Source: Bacteroidia bacterium (GTDB lineage: Bacteria; Bacteroidota; Bacteroidia; AKYH767-A; 2013-40CM-41-45). From it: a stretch of 32,411 bases of DNA. The position numbers and the translations under genes are program-made. Within the stretch, counting starts at the first letter, position 1, and every line of letters begins with the position of its first letter. The notes beneath the pieces are model-generated. The model saw only the letters and a list, made by a program, of their open reading frames with translations, was not told the DNA's origin and made no database searches. The stretch spans positions 1-32,411 of the forward strand of contig JADZBN010000044.1 of assembly GCA_020852075.1 (NCBI GenBank), in the 5' to 3' direction. Shown here one piece after another: positions 1 to 9,440 of the stretch.

Positions 1-3000
1 CTCTGGTTTTTAACCCAACTTAATCCTGTGGTTTCAGTGATCCTTGGGTTTTCAATTTCAAATCCGGCCGGAAGCATATCCGTGATTATTATATTGTCCA
101 GCCTGGAGCGTTCAAGGTTTGTAAGGGTCAGCTTAACAATAATCAAATCACCTTGCTTAAAACGCATTGACGTGACCGGTTGTCCAAACCGGTTATAAAA
201 TGATTTGCGTATTTGAAGAAACTTATCTTCTTCTTTCACATTTCCCGAAGAACTAAGTCCTTCGGCCTCCCAAAAATAATATAAATTACCCGGGCCGGTT
301 ATACTGACATCCACCGGCTTCCCGTTGATTCCATTCGTAAGAATCACATCTTTTCCTGAAAATTTTTCTGCAGGCAGGCCCTCCGCCGTTATGGTTGCAG
401 AAATTTTTTCCATGGCATTCTTCCTTGAAAATTTTCCAAGAGCGAGGAAGGAAAACGCTGCCTCCTGTGTATTCAGATACGGTGCATCACTTACAGCTTT
501 TGACAGGTGACGGACCATTTGGGGAATTGCACGGTTTCCGGGATCTGTTTCCAGAAGAGCGTTCAGGGCTATGGCTTCGTCCCGGATATAACTGTAAAAG
601 CTTCCACCGGTAACGGAGATGGATCGCTCTCCCTGAAATGATGTGGGAACCAGCAATTCATAATTATTCCTGTCGCCTGATGCAAGATATGAACAGGCAA
701 GCAGGTACCTTCCATCCAGTGCAACACGGTCAAGATGCGCCTTATAATAGTTCATGGTACTGATGTCGGGCTTTCCGTAAACAGCAAGTAGATAAAGCGC
801 ATAAAAATTTTCTTTTGAAAAAACACTTCTTTCCTCCAATACACCCGATCCATCCAGATAACGGTAGTTCTTCTCCACATTGTGTTCCTTCACCTTCTGG
901 GCTATGTATGACAAAGCACGTTGTACCACCTGATCCCGGACTTCATAACCGGCTTTCCTTGCCTCTGCGAGAAAATGCAGCGCATAATTACTTCCCCACC
1001 AGGAAACCTGGTCGCCTCCCGGCCAGAAAGAAAATCCTCCATTGAATACCTGCATCCCCTCGATTTTACGAATGGCCGTCTGGACATTGGCGGCAGGGTT
1101 CATATCGGAAGAGGCGGCATATTTCATGTTTCGGGCGAGATCGGAAAAATATATCTGGGGAAAAGCTTTTGACACGGTCTGCTCCAGGCATCCGAAAGGA
1201 TATCCAAGAAGGTAACTGAGCGGACGTGAAAACTGAACCACGGGATTTTGACTTATGACCAGTTTTGCCCTGACCGTTGAAGGAATGAAATCATTTGTAA
1301 CCTGTATCCTGCCCATTCCGCTTACCGTACCCGATCCGTTGGTTTTTAGAAGCGAGGTAACCGGGCGAACCGAAATATCTGTATGATCAGAAAATGTTTC
1401 ATTCATTGCCTTAACCTGAATATCTACCGCCCCTGCTCCCCATACACCATCCGCAACAATCCGGAATACAACTTTCTGTTCCAACCCGCCATCAAGCTTT
1501 GTTGCTACGGTATTGCTGCCTGCCATTTTAAGCGGCCCGGACAGCCTGACTGTAGCAACCGCATCCGAAGACTTCTTTGTGGTATTCGTAAGAGTAACCG
1601 GCATATTCAGTGTGTCTCCCGGAGAAAGAAACCGGGGTATGGATGGAGAAATTATTACCGGATCCGCAACCCTGATATGTGTATCTGCGCTTCCAAACGC
1701 CTGATCCCTGTAAACACAGGCCATCACACGCAGGTCTCCCGAAAACTGAGGGATATCAAAAGTATAGGTGACGGTTCCATTGTCATTAACGTCAAGAATC
1801 CCGCTCCAGCATGAGACCAGTTTCACCCTTTTATTACTCAGTGGATTGACCCTGCCACTCATCATTTCCCGATCTGCCTGGTCACCTCCGGTTGAGGATT
1901 TTTGCAGCTTCAGGTCAGGAAACAGATACGGATATACATCGGATGCCTGCACGGTCAGCGCTTTTTTCTGGTAAAAATACCCGTACGGATCCGGCGTTTT
2001 ATACTGCCGGATCGCCAGTATTCCCTCATCCACGACTGCTATGGTTGCTTTGATATTTTTCCCGGGAAGCGTTTTTAATGTTACCGTCTGTTTTGTTTTG
2101 CTCCTTGAAACGCTATTTACCGTCAGTGATACAGGCATCCTGCAGGAGGATTTATCCACTTTTAATGAGAGGAAACCGTGTGCAACCGTAAGAGGAATGG
2201 ACTGGTCATCAAGGGATCTGAACAAGGTAGCAGTAATGTAGATATTGGGCATATAGCTTTCCTTCAGGGGAACTTCAATACGTGCCGTTTTGCTTTCTGT
2301 ATTTATGTACCGGTATTCAATAACCTTATCACATTCCATGGTAATCAGCAGCCGGCCATTGAATGGTGTTTTGAAAATAAGAATAGCATTTTCACCCATC
2401 TGATACGCATCCTTGTCCGCCACAATATCAACCTGGCCCTCCGGATTCACCTGAAAGGAAGTATTGCTGGTATAGCCCCATCCAAAGGCATAAAAATCAG
2501 ACGTGACATACGCTTTACTCCCTGGCGTCGAAATACGGATTTCATATTCACCGGATTCCCCGGGCGTAAAATCATAATTTGTTCCGCCTGCTGCAATATC
2601 CAAATTTTGTTCCTGCAGTATCACTTCCTTTTTCCTGGATACATATCTTACCCTGCTGCCGTATTCATCTTTTTCAAGTGAAGTGTACCAGTCGAACCTG
2701 ACCACTTTTACAAGAGCCTTCGCGGCAACCCCTTTACCTGAATGATTTACCGCTGCGAGCGGAATTCGTAAAGCTTCACCGCGGTTCACATACCTGTCAT
2801 CCATCCGGATTCCGAAAAAAGTATTTTGGGTAAAAACGGGAAATTCCTTTACCCGGTTTACGGGCCTGCCCGTCTCATCAAAAACGGTGGCGTGAACACT
2901 GCATGACAACAGTCCCTGGTCTTTCCATTCAGGAGGTGCTTTGAATACTTCTCCGGCTTTTCCCTCCGCATTTGTCGTTCCTTCCCTGACATCATTGGTC

Positions 3001-5228
3001 GTAAACTGAAGATTGTTTCCCGTTGTTATGTCAAATGAATATCCCGGAAAATTCTTTGCGTTAAATGCCTTCCGGGTAACGGAAAAATCCATTTCATACT
3101 TTCGGCCGGCAGCCGGCGGGCCAAAATAATTGAGTGCTGCAATTTCTGCTCTCAGGGAATCTCCGGTTTCCAGACTTTCGCGCGACAGGGAGAGCCTGAG
3201 ATCTATTCTGTCGGGCAGGAATTCCTCAACACTTATATATTTAGATGCAATCAGGACCTCGTTTGAGGTCAGCAGTTCCAAGGAATAATTTCCGGTCAAT
3301 GCAGAACCGGGCAGTTCAAAGGAAGATTCGAGTGATCCCTGTGCGTCGAGGTTTCCCCGCACACTTCTGAATTCTTTACCGTTCGGCATGATGAGACGTA
3401 TTTTCACAGGCAGTCCTGACTGTTTCATCCAGGTTTCAGTCCTCACGATGCTGTTCATCCGGATCGTTTCACCGGGCCGGTAAATTGACCGGTCGCCATA
3501 CATAAATGCCATTAATCCCGAAGATCCTGGCCTCCGTCCGCCTACATCAAACCTGCTGTTATTCACCCTGGAATCCCGGAATGAAATAAAATTGAAATCC
3601 TTCTCCGAAGTCACGGTAATCATGGACGGGGTAAAATCCGGTTTCCGGTTCCGTATCTCCGAAAACTTAGCAACCCCGTCCCTGTCTGACCGTGCAGTCA
3701 TCATAACCTGATTGTTATTGCTGACCAATGACACTTTTACCCCTTCGAGTGGCTGTGTGGAAAGAATAGAATTCAAAAAAACATAAACATCGTTTTCTCC
3801 CTGTTTTACGATCATCCCGATATCAGAAACCGCAATGAGTCTTGTGTCACTGAGCCATTGTCTGTCATCCGAAGCTACCTGAATCAGATAAACTCCATGA
3901 TAAGCGCCTGTTTCATCGAAGTTGAGGTTCAGCAGTTTTGTTCCGTTGGATACTGCAAGGTCCCTGGTCTGGTAAACCTTATCCATTATCTTGTCTCCAA
4001 ATTCTGAAATTTCATATACGCTGTAATTGTATCCGCCGGTATTGTATTCTCCTTCGTCGTCGTACCAGGAATCCGTGTACCGGTTATTTTTCAGAAAATG
4101 CTGAATATTGTTTTCATAGATTTTCCAGATGGTAACTCTGACTTGGGGAAGGCTGCTGATTCGTACAGCAATGTTTTTCGATCCCCTGGATGACAGGTAC
4201 ATGGCCTTCTGGCTGACAAAAGAAATGGACGGTTCCATTTCACCAAAAGAGAGCGATGTGGAATAATCCGAATGCAGGAATCCTCCCAGAAGGCCCTTCA
4301 TATTCTTTGTTATAGTAACCTGATAGGCAGTTCCTGAAGAAAAATCACCGCCAATGATAAAGCCATTATACACCGGCCGTATGGTAAAGGGAAGTTGCGG
4401 ATCCAGCTTAATGTGTTCTTTAATCTCAGTTGCATCAACTGACTGGTTTGTATAGACATGAATGAAGCTTTCCGAATTTTCATATTCCGCAAGAACCTGG
4501 GAAATTTCCAGTTGACCGGGAGACGGAACCGAAACGGATCTGGTGATTTTCCCGGTAGTGTGATAATCACTGTTGAGACAGGAAAGGCCTGGATTGATTT
4601 CAACACTGACCGGCATTGTTTCTACCCTGTCGAGAGGAATATTGTCTATCAGGTATGTGACATTTTCTGAGGCAGTATTACTTTTCAGGGTAAATTCCGT
4701 TGCTTTGCCGCCCAGTGAAACAGAAGACAACTGTGACACCACAACGGGGTCAACCGGATAATTAAATGTCAGGGTTACCAGTAATGCGGCGGCATTCTGG
4801 TAACTTTCTGAAACCGTCCAGAAAGCAGTTCCGTCTTCCAGATCCAGGTAGGGGGTATGTGTTTTGAATGAAACACCCTCCCATATATCCAACAGGGGGG
4901 AATTGTATTTCAGAATGTTCTTTGTGAGAGAAATGGTATAACCGGTACTCGGACTGAATCCGTTTACCGGTGAGAACACCAACTCCCTTGGGCTGTTCCA
5001 TTTGTATTTTCCCTGAACAGCCGGTGTTATGGAAAGATAAGAAAGGGTATCCCAAATACCCGTAAGCGAATCGGGAACAAGATCCCTGTTGAAAGTGAAG
5101 CTCAGATTTTGCTGTACGCCAATTTCATCGCCGAAGTTTCTGTTTTCCACCTTTACATGATGCTGATTGATACAGGAAACGGTGATGCAATACAGCAGCA
5201 TCAAAAAAATGACGGGTTGATTTCTCAT
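1..5228 (-). CDS. Alpha-2-macroglobulin family protein (bacterial A2M), 3' end truncated by window edge
   Basis: My translation of the minus strand from ATG at 5228..5226 (MRNQPVIFLMLLYCITVSCINQHHVKVENRNFGDEIG...) stays in frame at the points I checked across the region to position 3. It contains A2M landmarks: AVVDEGIL, the thioester motif GYPFGCLEQT (CLEQ at 1179..1190) and GGFSFWPGG. It is absent from the ORF track because no stop lies inside the window. Confidence 0.9.
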   Translation of the reverse strand, partial: MRNQPVIFLMLLYCITVSCINQHHVKVENRNFGDEIGVQQNLSFTFNRDLVPDSLTGIWDTLSYLSITPAVQGKYKWNSPRELVFSPVNGFSPSTGYTISLTKNILKYNSPLLDIWEGVSFKTHTPYLDLEDGTAFWTVSESYQNAAALLVTLTFNYPVDPVVVSQLSSVSLGGKATEFTLKSNTASENVTYLIDNIPLDRVETMPVSVEINPGLSCLNSDYHTTGKITRSVSVPSPGQLEISQVLAEYENSESFIHVYTNQSVDATEIKEHIKLDPQLPFTIRPVYNGFIIGGDFSSGTAYQVTITKNMKGLLGGFLHSDYSTSLSFGEMEPSISFVSQKAMYLSSRGSKNIAVRISSLPQVRVTIWKIYENNIQHFLKNNRYTDSWYDDEGEYNTGGYNYSVYEISEFGDKIMDKVYQTRDLAVSNGTKLLNLNFDETGAYHGVYLIQVASDDRQWLSDTRLIAVSDIGMIVKQGENDVYVFLNSILSTQPLEGVKVSLVSNNNQVMMTARSDRDGVAKFSEIRNRKPDFTPSMITVTSEKDFNFISFRDSRVNNSRFDVGGRRPGSSGLMAFMYGDRSIYRPGETIRMNSIVRTETWMKQSGLPVKIRLIMPNGKEFRSVRGNLDAQGSLESSFELPGSALTGNYSLELLTSNEVLIASKYISVEEFLPDRIDLRLSLSRESLETGDSLRAEIAALNYFGPPAAGRKYEMDFSVTRKAFNAKNFPGYSFDITTGNNLQFTTNDVREGTTNAEGKAGEVFKAPPEWKDQGLLSCSVHATVFDETGRPVNRVKEFPVFTQNTFFGIRMDDRYVNRGEALRIPLAAVNHSGKGVAAKALVKVVRFDWYTSLEKDEYGSRVRYVSRKKEVILQEQNLDIAAGGTNYDFTPGESGEYEIRISTPGSKAYVTSDFYAFGWGYTSNTSFQVNPEGQVDIVADKDAYQMGENAILIFKTPFNGRLLITMECDKVIEYRYINTESKTARIEVPLKESYMPNIYITATLFRSLDDQSIPLTVAHGFLSLKVDKSSCRMPVSLTVNSVSRSKTKQTVTLKTLPGKNIKATIAVVDEGILAIRQYKTPDPYGYFYQKKALTVQASDVYPYLFPDLKLQKSSTGGDQADREMMSGRVNPLSNKRVKLVSCWSGILDVNDNGTVTYTFDIPQFSGDLRVMACVYRDQAFGSADTHIRVADPVIISPSIPRFLSPGDTLNMPVTLTNTTKKSSDAVATVRLSGPLKMAGSNTVATKLDGGLEQKVVFRIVADGVWGAGAVDIQVKAMNETFSDHTDISVRPVTSLLKTNGSGTVSGMGRIQVTNDFIPSTVRAKLVISQNPVVQFSRPLSYLLGYPFGCLEQTVSKAFPQIYFSDLARNMKYAASSDMNPAANVQTAIRKIEGMQVFNGGFSFWPGGDQVSWWGSNYALHFLAEARKAGYEVRDQVVQRALSYIAQKVKEHNVEKNYRYLDGSGVLEERSVFSKENFYALYLLAVYGKPDISTMNYYKAHLDRVALDGRYLLACSYLASGDRNNYELLVPTSFQGERSISVTGGSFYSYIRDEAIALNALLETDPGNRAIPQMVRHLSKAVSDAPYLNTQEAAFSFLALGKFSRKNAMEKISATITAEGLPAEKFSGKDVILTNGINGKPVDVSITGPGNLYYFWEAEGLSSSGNVKEEDKFLQIRKSFYNRFGQPVTSMRFKQGDLIIVKLTLTNLERSRLDNIIITDMLPAGFEIENPRITETTGLSWVKNQ

Positions 5229-5368
5229 AGTGACGGATGATTGACAGACATCAAAAATTTTTCAGGTTCCGGCATGTACATTGGATACATGGTGTCCGGA
5301 TGTATAAATGTAATGATTGAAAGAAAAAATAATACTGTTTTTGAAAAAAGTAAATAAAAACCCGTCTG

Positions 5369-7150
5369 CTATATCACCTGTGAAGATCCGGAAGCGTTGG
5401 TCCCCGGTTCGGGAACGGCAATACCGAGTTCTTTCAGTTGGTCCGTGGAAAGGGGGGCCGGTGAATCAATCATGACATCGCGGCCGGAGTTGTTTTTGGG
5501 AAAAGCAATAAAATCCCTGATGGAATCAGCACCTCCGAAAAGCGCACAGATCCTGTCAAAGCCAAATGCGATACCTCCGTGCGGCGGTGCTCCGTATTCA
5601 AAGGCATTCATAAGGAAGCCAAACTGGGTCACCGCCTCTGTCTCGGAGAAGCCCAGTAACGCGAACATTTTCTGCTGGAGATTACGGTTATGAATCCGAA
5701 CGGAGCCTCCGCCCACCTCCACGCCGTTTATTACCATATCATACGCGTTGGCGCGGACATTCCCCGGATCGGTGTCAAGCAGTGATGTGTCTTCCGGCTT
5801 TGGAGAAGTAAACGGGTGATGCATGGCATGCCACCTTCCTGTTTCATCATCCCATTCCAGCAGTGGAAAATCCGTTACCCACAAGGCTGAAAAAATATCC
5901 TTATTTCTAAGACCCAGCCGTGATCCCATCTCAAGCCTCAGTTCACTCATGGCTTTCCTTGTTTGTTTTTCCGGACCAGCCAGAACGAGGATAAGGTCTT
6001 CTTTACCGGCCTGGCATACCTCCGCCCAGCCGGCAAGGTCGGCTGGCGAATAAAATTTATCTACGGAAGATTTTACGGAACCATCCACCTGCACCCTGGC
6101 ATACACCAGTCCTGTCGCGCCGATCTGTGGCCGCTTCACCCAATCCGTCAGTTCGTCCAGTTGTTTTCGTGTATAAGAAGCTGCGCCTTGGACTGCAATG
6201 GCAAGAATTACCTCTGCATCTTCAAATACTTTAAATCCCCGTCCCTTAACCTGCATGGAAAGATCCCTGATCAGCATGGCAAACCGTGTATCGGGTTTGT
6301 CGTTACCGTAATTTTTCATGGCATCAGCATAACTCATCCTGGGCAACTCTCCGATCTGAATACCCTTAACTTCCTGAAAGAGGTAACGAACCAATCCTTC
6401 GAATGTGTGGAGAATATCATCCTGGTCAACAAAACTCATCTCACAATCAATCTGAGTAAATTCGGGTTGTCTGTCTGCACGAAGGTCTTCATCGCGAAAA
6501 CACTTTACGATCTGATAATACTTATCCATTCCCGCAACCATGAGTAATTGCTTGAAGGTTTGGGGCGATTGCGGCAGTGCGTAAAATTCACCGCGGTTCA
6601 TCCGGGAGGGAACAACAAAATCCCGTGCCCCTTCAGGTGTGGACTTGATGAGTACCGGTGTTTCCACCTCCACAAAACCCATGGAACGAAGACAGGTCCT
6701 TGTTGCCGCCGCCATTTCAGAACGAAGCATGAGAGCATCACGTACAGGTGTCCTTCTGATGTCGAGGTAACGGAATTTCATCCTGAGGTCATCACCCCCG
6801 TCGGTATGTTCCTCAATGGTAAATGGGGGTACCCTGGATTCATTCAGTATTTCCAGTTCTGTCACTCTGATTTCTATCTCTCCGGTAGGAATCTTAGGAT
6901 TCTTACTGCTGCGTTCTGTGACAATGCCTCCGACTCTGACAACAAACTCCCTTCCCAGTTTTCGGGCCTTTTCACACAGCAGCGCATCCGTCTCCATATT
7001 AAAAACAAGCTGCGTAATACCGTACCTGTCACGGAGATCGGTGAATGTCATGCCTCCCAGATCACGCGAACGGTGAATCCATCCACAAAGAAAAACGGCA
7101 TTTCCGGTATTCTTCAGATTCAATTCGCCACAGGTATGGGTTCGTAACAT
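5369..7150 (-). CDS. aspS: Aspartyl-tRNA synthetase
   Basis: 593 aa: [11 protein letters not shown]...[40 protein letters not shown], and C-terminal [16 protein letters not shown] class II motifs. Confidence 0.97.
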   Translation of the reverse strand: MLRTHTCGELNLKNTGNAVFLCGWIHRSRDLGGMTFTDLRDRYGITQLVFNMETDALLCEKARKLGREFVVRVGGIVTERSSKNPKIPTGEIEIRVTELEILNESRVPPFTIEEHTDGGDDLRMKFRYLDIRRTPVRDALMLRSEMAAATRTCLRSMGFVEVETPVLIKSTPEGARDFVVPSRMNRGEFYALPQSPQTFKQLLMVAGMDKYYQIVKCFRDEDLRADRQPEFTQIDCEMSFVDQDDILHTFEGLVRYLFQEVKGIQIGELPRMSYADAMKNYGNDKPDTRFAMLIRDLSMQVKGRGFKVFEDAEVILAIAVQGAASYTRKQLDELTDWVKRPQIGATGLVYARVQVDGSVKSSVDKFYSPADLAGWAEVCQAGKEDLILVLAGPEKQTRKAMSELRLEMGSRLGLRNKDIFSALWVTDFPLLEWDDETGRWHAMHHPFTSPKPEDTSLLDTDPGNVRANAYDMVINGVEVGGGSVRIHNRNLQQKMFALLGFSETEAVTQFGFLMNAFEYGAPPHGGIAFGFDRICALFGGADSIRDFIAFPKNNSGRDVMIDSPAPLSTDQLKELGIAVPEPGTNASGSSQVI

Positions 7151-7180
7151 AGAATTCCGGATTGATGAAAATCAGGTTTG

Positions 7181-7188
7181 CAAAGGTA
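7181..7188 (-). promoter_or_regulatory. Putative Bacteroidota -7 element (TACCTTTG) upstream of aspS
   Basis: Plus strand CAAAGGTA reads TACCTTTG on minus, about 30 nt upstream of the aspS ATG. The -33 region is weak (TTTC). Confidence 0.5.
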
Positions 7189-7211
7189 GAAAAACGAAAA
7201 AACCGTGAAAT

Positions 7212-7238
7212 AAAAAAAGCGGCCCTTGAGCCGCTTTT
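7212..7238 (-). terminator. Intrinsic terminator hairpin after the OMP gene
   Basis: AAAAGCGGC (7215-7223) pairs with GCCGCTTTT (7230-7238), followed on the minus strand by a T tract; lies just downstream of the stop at 7266. Confidence 0.75.
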
Positions 7239-7265
7239 GTAAATGCAATAGGAAAACGCTTCCTG

Positions 7266-7829
7266 TTATTTTCCGCCAAATACGTACGCTGCCCGTATCC
7301 CGAAATAGGATGAGGTGCTTCCAGTGGTTGAAATCATCTGGTAGCGCGCACCAATGTCAATATTGGCAAGGTGATAACCGATTTCAGGAGCATAGCTGAA
7401 ATCGCTGGAAGATGCGGTATTGGACACTTCCGTTCCCATAATAGTGACCGTAGATTTTGCTGAAGAGGCATGAATGCCGAGTTCAACTGCTCCATAAAAC
7501 CCATTCATCATTTCTGAAAAATAATATTTAGCTCCCACCTGAACGGGTATCATTGACCAGGTAAATTTATATTCAAATCCTGGTACACTTTCTGTTTTTG
7601 ATCCGAAGGTGATATACCCTACGGTTCCTGTCAATGCAATATTATCACTCACCGGGTGTTCATAGCGGACACTTGCACCAAAACCGGTACCTGCCGCGTC
7701 CCCAAAGTCCCCTGTGGGGAATGCTCCTTCAAGGCCTATGGAGAATCTGCCGCTCTGCGAAAATGCAGGTGTAGTTCCCAATAAACATACTGCCGAAAGA
7801 ACCAATACATTCAATACAATTTTTTTCAT
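7266..7829 (-). CDS. Outer-membrane beta-barrel family protein with signal peptide
   Basis: Signal peptide MKKIVLNVLVLSAVCLLGTTPAFSQ, then RFSIGLEGAFPTGDFGDAAGTGFGASVRYEHP...YFGIRAAYVFGGK. Start moved from the track's 7874 to 7829 because the signal peptide begins there and a TACATTTG -7 element lies between the two. Confidence 0.7.
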   Translation of the reverse strand: MKKIVLNVLVLSAVCLLGTTPAFSQSGRFSIGLEGAFPTGDFGDAAGTGFGASVRYEHPVSDNIALTGTVGYITFGSKTESVPGFEYKFTWSMIPVQVGAKYYFSEMMNGFYGAVELGIHASSAKSTVTIMGTEVSNTASSSDFSYAPEIGYHLANIDIGARYQMISTTGSTSSYFGIRAAYVFGGK

Positions 7830-7853
7830 GGAATTTGGTTTTTTGATTATGCA

Positions 7854-7861
7854 CAAATGTA
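7854..7861 (-). promoter_or_regulatory. Putative -7 element (TACATTTG) for the OMP gene
   Basis: Plus strand CAAATGTA reads TACATTTG on minus, about 25 nt upstream of the MKKIV start. No clear -33 TTG. Confidence 0.45.
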
Positions 7862-8020
7862 CGAAAGGTTCCATATAGGGTTTCTTATTCAGGTCATTTT
7901 CTAATTATTTTTCAAAATTTGTAACTTTATTCGATGGGATGTTGCGTTATACCCGGAACAACGACTACTCCATTAGTTGTATAAAATTCATCTAATTAAA
8001 AATAAAGTGTCAGGAATACC

Positions 8021-8458
8021 ATGGAACCATCCGATGAACATTTTATGAAGGCGGCCCTTGCAGAAGCCCATAAAGCCTTTGAAATTGACGAAGTTCCGGT
8101 GGGCGCCGTAGTGGTTTCAAAAGGTAAAATCATAGGCAGGGGACACAATCTGACCGAGCGCCTGAATGATACAACCGCACATGCGGAAATGCAGGCCATT
8201 ACAGCCGCCTCAAATTACCTGGGAGGAAAATACCTTGATGAATGTACGCTTTACGTAACCCTTGAGCCCTGTGTAATGTGCGCAGGTGCCACCTTTTGGG
8301 CACATCTGGGAAGAATTGTATATGGTGCAAGGGATGATAAAAGAGGATTTCTGAAAATGTCGGGGGATATTCTTCACCCGAAAACTGTGTTGGCCGGTGG
8401 AATTCTTGAAAAAGAATGCAGCAACCTGATTACTGATTTTTTCCGGAAGAAACGTTAA
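8021..8458 (+). CDS. tadA: Nucleoside deaminase, tRNA(adenine-34) deaminase type
   Basis: 145 aa with HAEMQAI and PCVMCAGA zinc-binding cytidine/deoxycytidylate deaminase motifs, plus EVPVGAVVV. Confidence 0.85.
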   Translation: MEPSDEHFMKAALAEAHKAFEIDEVPVGAVVVSKGKIIGRGHNLTERLNDTTAHAEMQAITAASNYLGGKYLDECTLYVTLEPCVMCAGATFWAHLGRIVYGARDDKRGFLKMSGDILHPKTVLAGGILEKECSNLITDFFRKKR

Positions 8459-8873
8459 GTTTTTCAGGTACCTGTTTCAGTGTAAGCAGTGCTTCCCGTG
8501 TCAGAGGTTTGTCGATCTGGTCGAACATGAATTCATATTGAAAAACTTTTTTCAGTTGTTCCGGATTAGGCATCACCGAGAGAATAATAATCCGGGTTTT
8601 CCCGGTAATAAATCCGGGAAGATTCCGGAATTCTTCAATGAAATCATAGCCATTCATCATAGGAAGATGCATATCCAGAAAAATCCAGTCGGGGGCTGAG
8701 GAGGCTGAACCACATTCTTCCCTGAGGTAATGCAAGGCCTCTTCGCCGCTGCTGGTAACTGTAATACGTGCAGCAAAGGATGTCAGTTCCATCAGACGCC
8801 GATTCACCAGAACGTCTATCTCGCTGTCGTCCACAAGGAGTACACTGTTATACGTAAATCCGGAATCAGTCAT
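8430..8873 (-). CDS. Stand-alone response regulator receiver-domain protein
   Basis: MTDSGFTYNSVLLVDDSEIDVLVNRRL...DWIFLDMHLPMMNGYDFIEEF...IILSVMPNP...IDKPLTREAL. The track start of 8912 lies upstream of a strong promoter, so 8873 is preferred. Confidence 0.85.
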   Translation of the reverse strand: MTDSGFTYNSVLLVDDSEIDVLVNRRLMELTSFAARITVTSSGEEALHYLREECGSASSAPDWIFLDMHLPMMNGYDFIEEFRNLPGFITGKTRIIILSVMPNPEQLKKVFQYEFMFDQIDKPLTREALLTLKQVPEKLNVSSGKNQ

Positions 8874-8899
8874 TGGGGGAAGCGCCGAAAGATCTATGG

Positions 8900-8929
8900 C
8901 AAAAATAGGCAAACAGAGGCAGAACTCAA
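8900..8929 (-). promoter_or_regulatory. Bacteroidota-type promoter TTG-N19-TATTTTTG for the second response regulator
   Basis: Plus strand CAAAAATA (8900-8907), 19 nt, CAA (8927-8929). Minus reading is TTG-N19-TATTTTTG; spacing matches the consensus. Confidence 0.65.
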
Positions 8930-9327
8930 ATATGCAAAGCGTCCAGAACGGCCTTGTTCAGCGGCTTATTCAGGAACTTGTACACGTATTTATTCTGATT
9001 TGCTTTGTTAAGATCCTTGAAACTTTCAGAGGTTGACAGCATCACCACCCTGCATTTGCCCTTCACTGCGTCATTCAGTTTTTCAAATTCTTCAAGGAAT
9101 CCAAATCCATCCATGTTGGGCATCATGATATCCAGGAAAATAACAGACGGCAGGGTATCGGGGTTGACAGCCCTGTTCTTCAGGTCTGCAAGAGCCTGGA
9201 CTGCACCCTGGTGAACAATAACTTCTGAAGAGAAATTCTCGTTCTCCAGGAGTTTCTTATTGATGAAATTATCGAGTTCATTATCATCAACAAGCATGAC
9301 ATTTTTAAAGCGGGGGGAGGCACTCAT
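8926..9327 (-). CDS. Stand-alone response regulator receiver-domain protein
   Basis: 133 aa: MSASPRFKNVMLVDDNELDNFINKKLL...SVIFLDIMMPNMDGFGFLEEFEKL...VVMLSTSES...FLNKPLNKAVLDAL. Confidence 0.85.
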   Translation of the reverse strand: MSASPRFKNVMLVDDNELDNFINKKLLENENFSSEVIVHQGAVQALADLKNRAVNPDTLPSVIFLDIMMPNMDGFGFLEEFEKLNDAVKGKCRVVMLSTSESFKDLNKANQNKYVYKFLNKPLNKAVLDALHI

Positions 9328-9390
9328 TGGGAGTTATGTTTGCCGGTAAAAATAAAAATTATCGGGTGAACAGAACTTATTGAAAAAGAA

Positions 9391-9418
9391 AAAGGGCTGA
9401 TGATTTATCAGCCCCTTT
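9391..9418 (-). terminator. Intrinsic terminator downstream of CHU_C protein
   Basis: GGGCTGAT (9394-9401) pairs with ATCAGCCC (9407-9414). On minus, the stem is followed by TTTTTC and more T-rich sequence. Gene stop is at 9441. Confidence 0.8.
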
Positions 9419-9440
9419 TATGTTTATGTTCTTCGGGTAA

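Noticed and set aside
325-4761. Many plus-strand ORFs of 60-167 aa in the first 5 kb
   Set aside because: All antisense to the A2M gene, which is missing from the track only because it runs off the left edge.
6023-6048. Inverted repeat CGCCCAGCCGGCAAGGTCGGCTGGCG
   Set aside because: Lies inside aspS and encodes conserved-looking [10 protein letters not shown] sequence; one bulge; best explained by codon coincidence.
5963-7147. Long plus-strand ORFs (194 and 199 aa) across 5963..7147
   Set aside because: Antisense to clearly conserved aspS; products look like reverse-strand translation with no recognisable domain.
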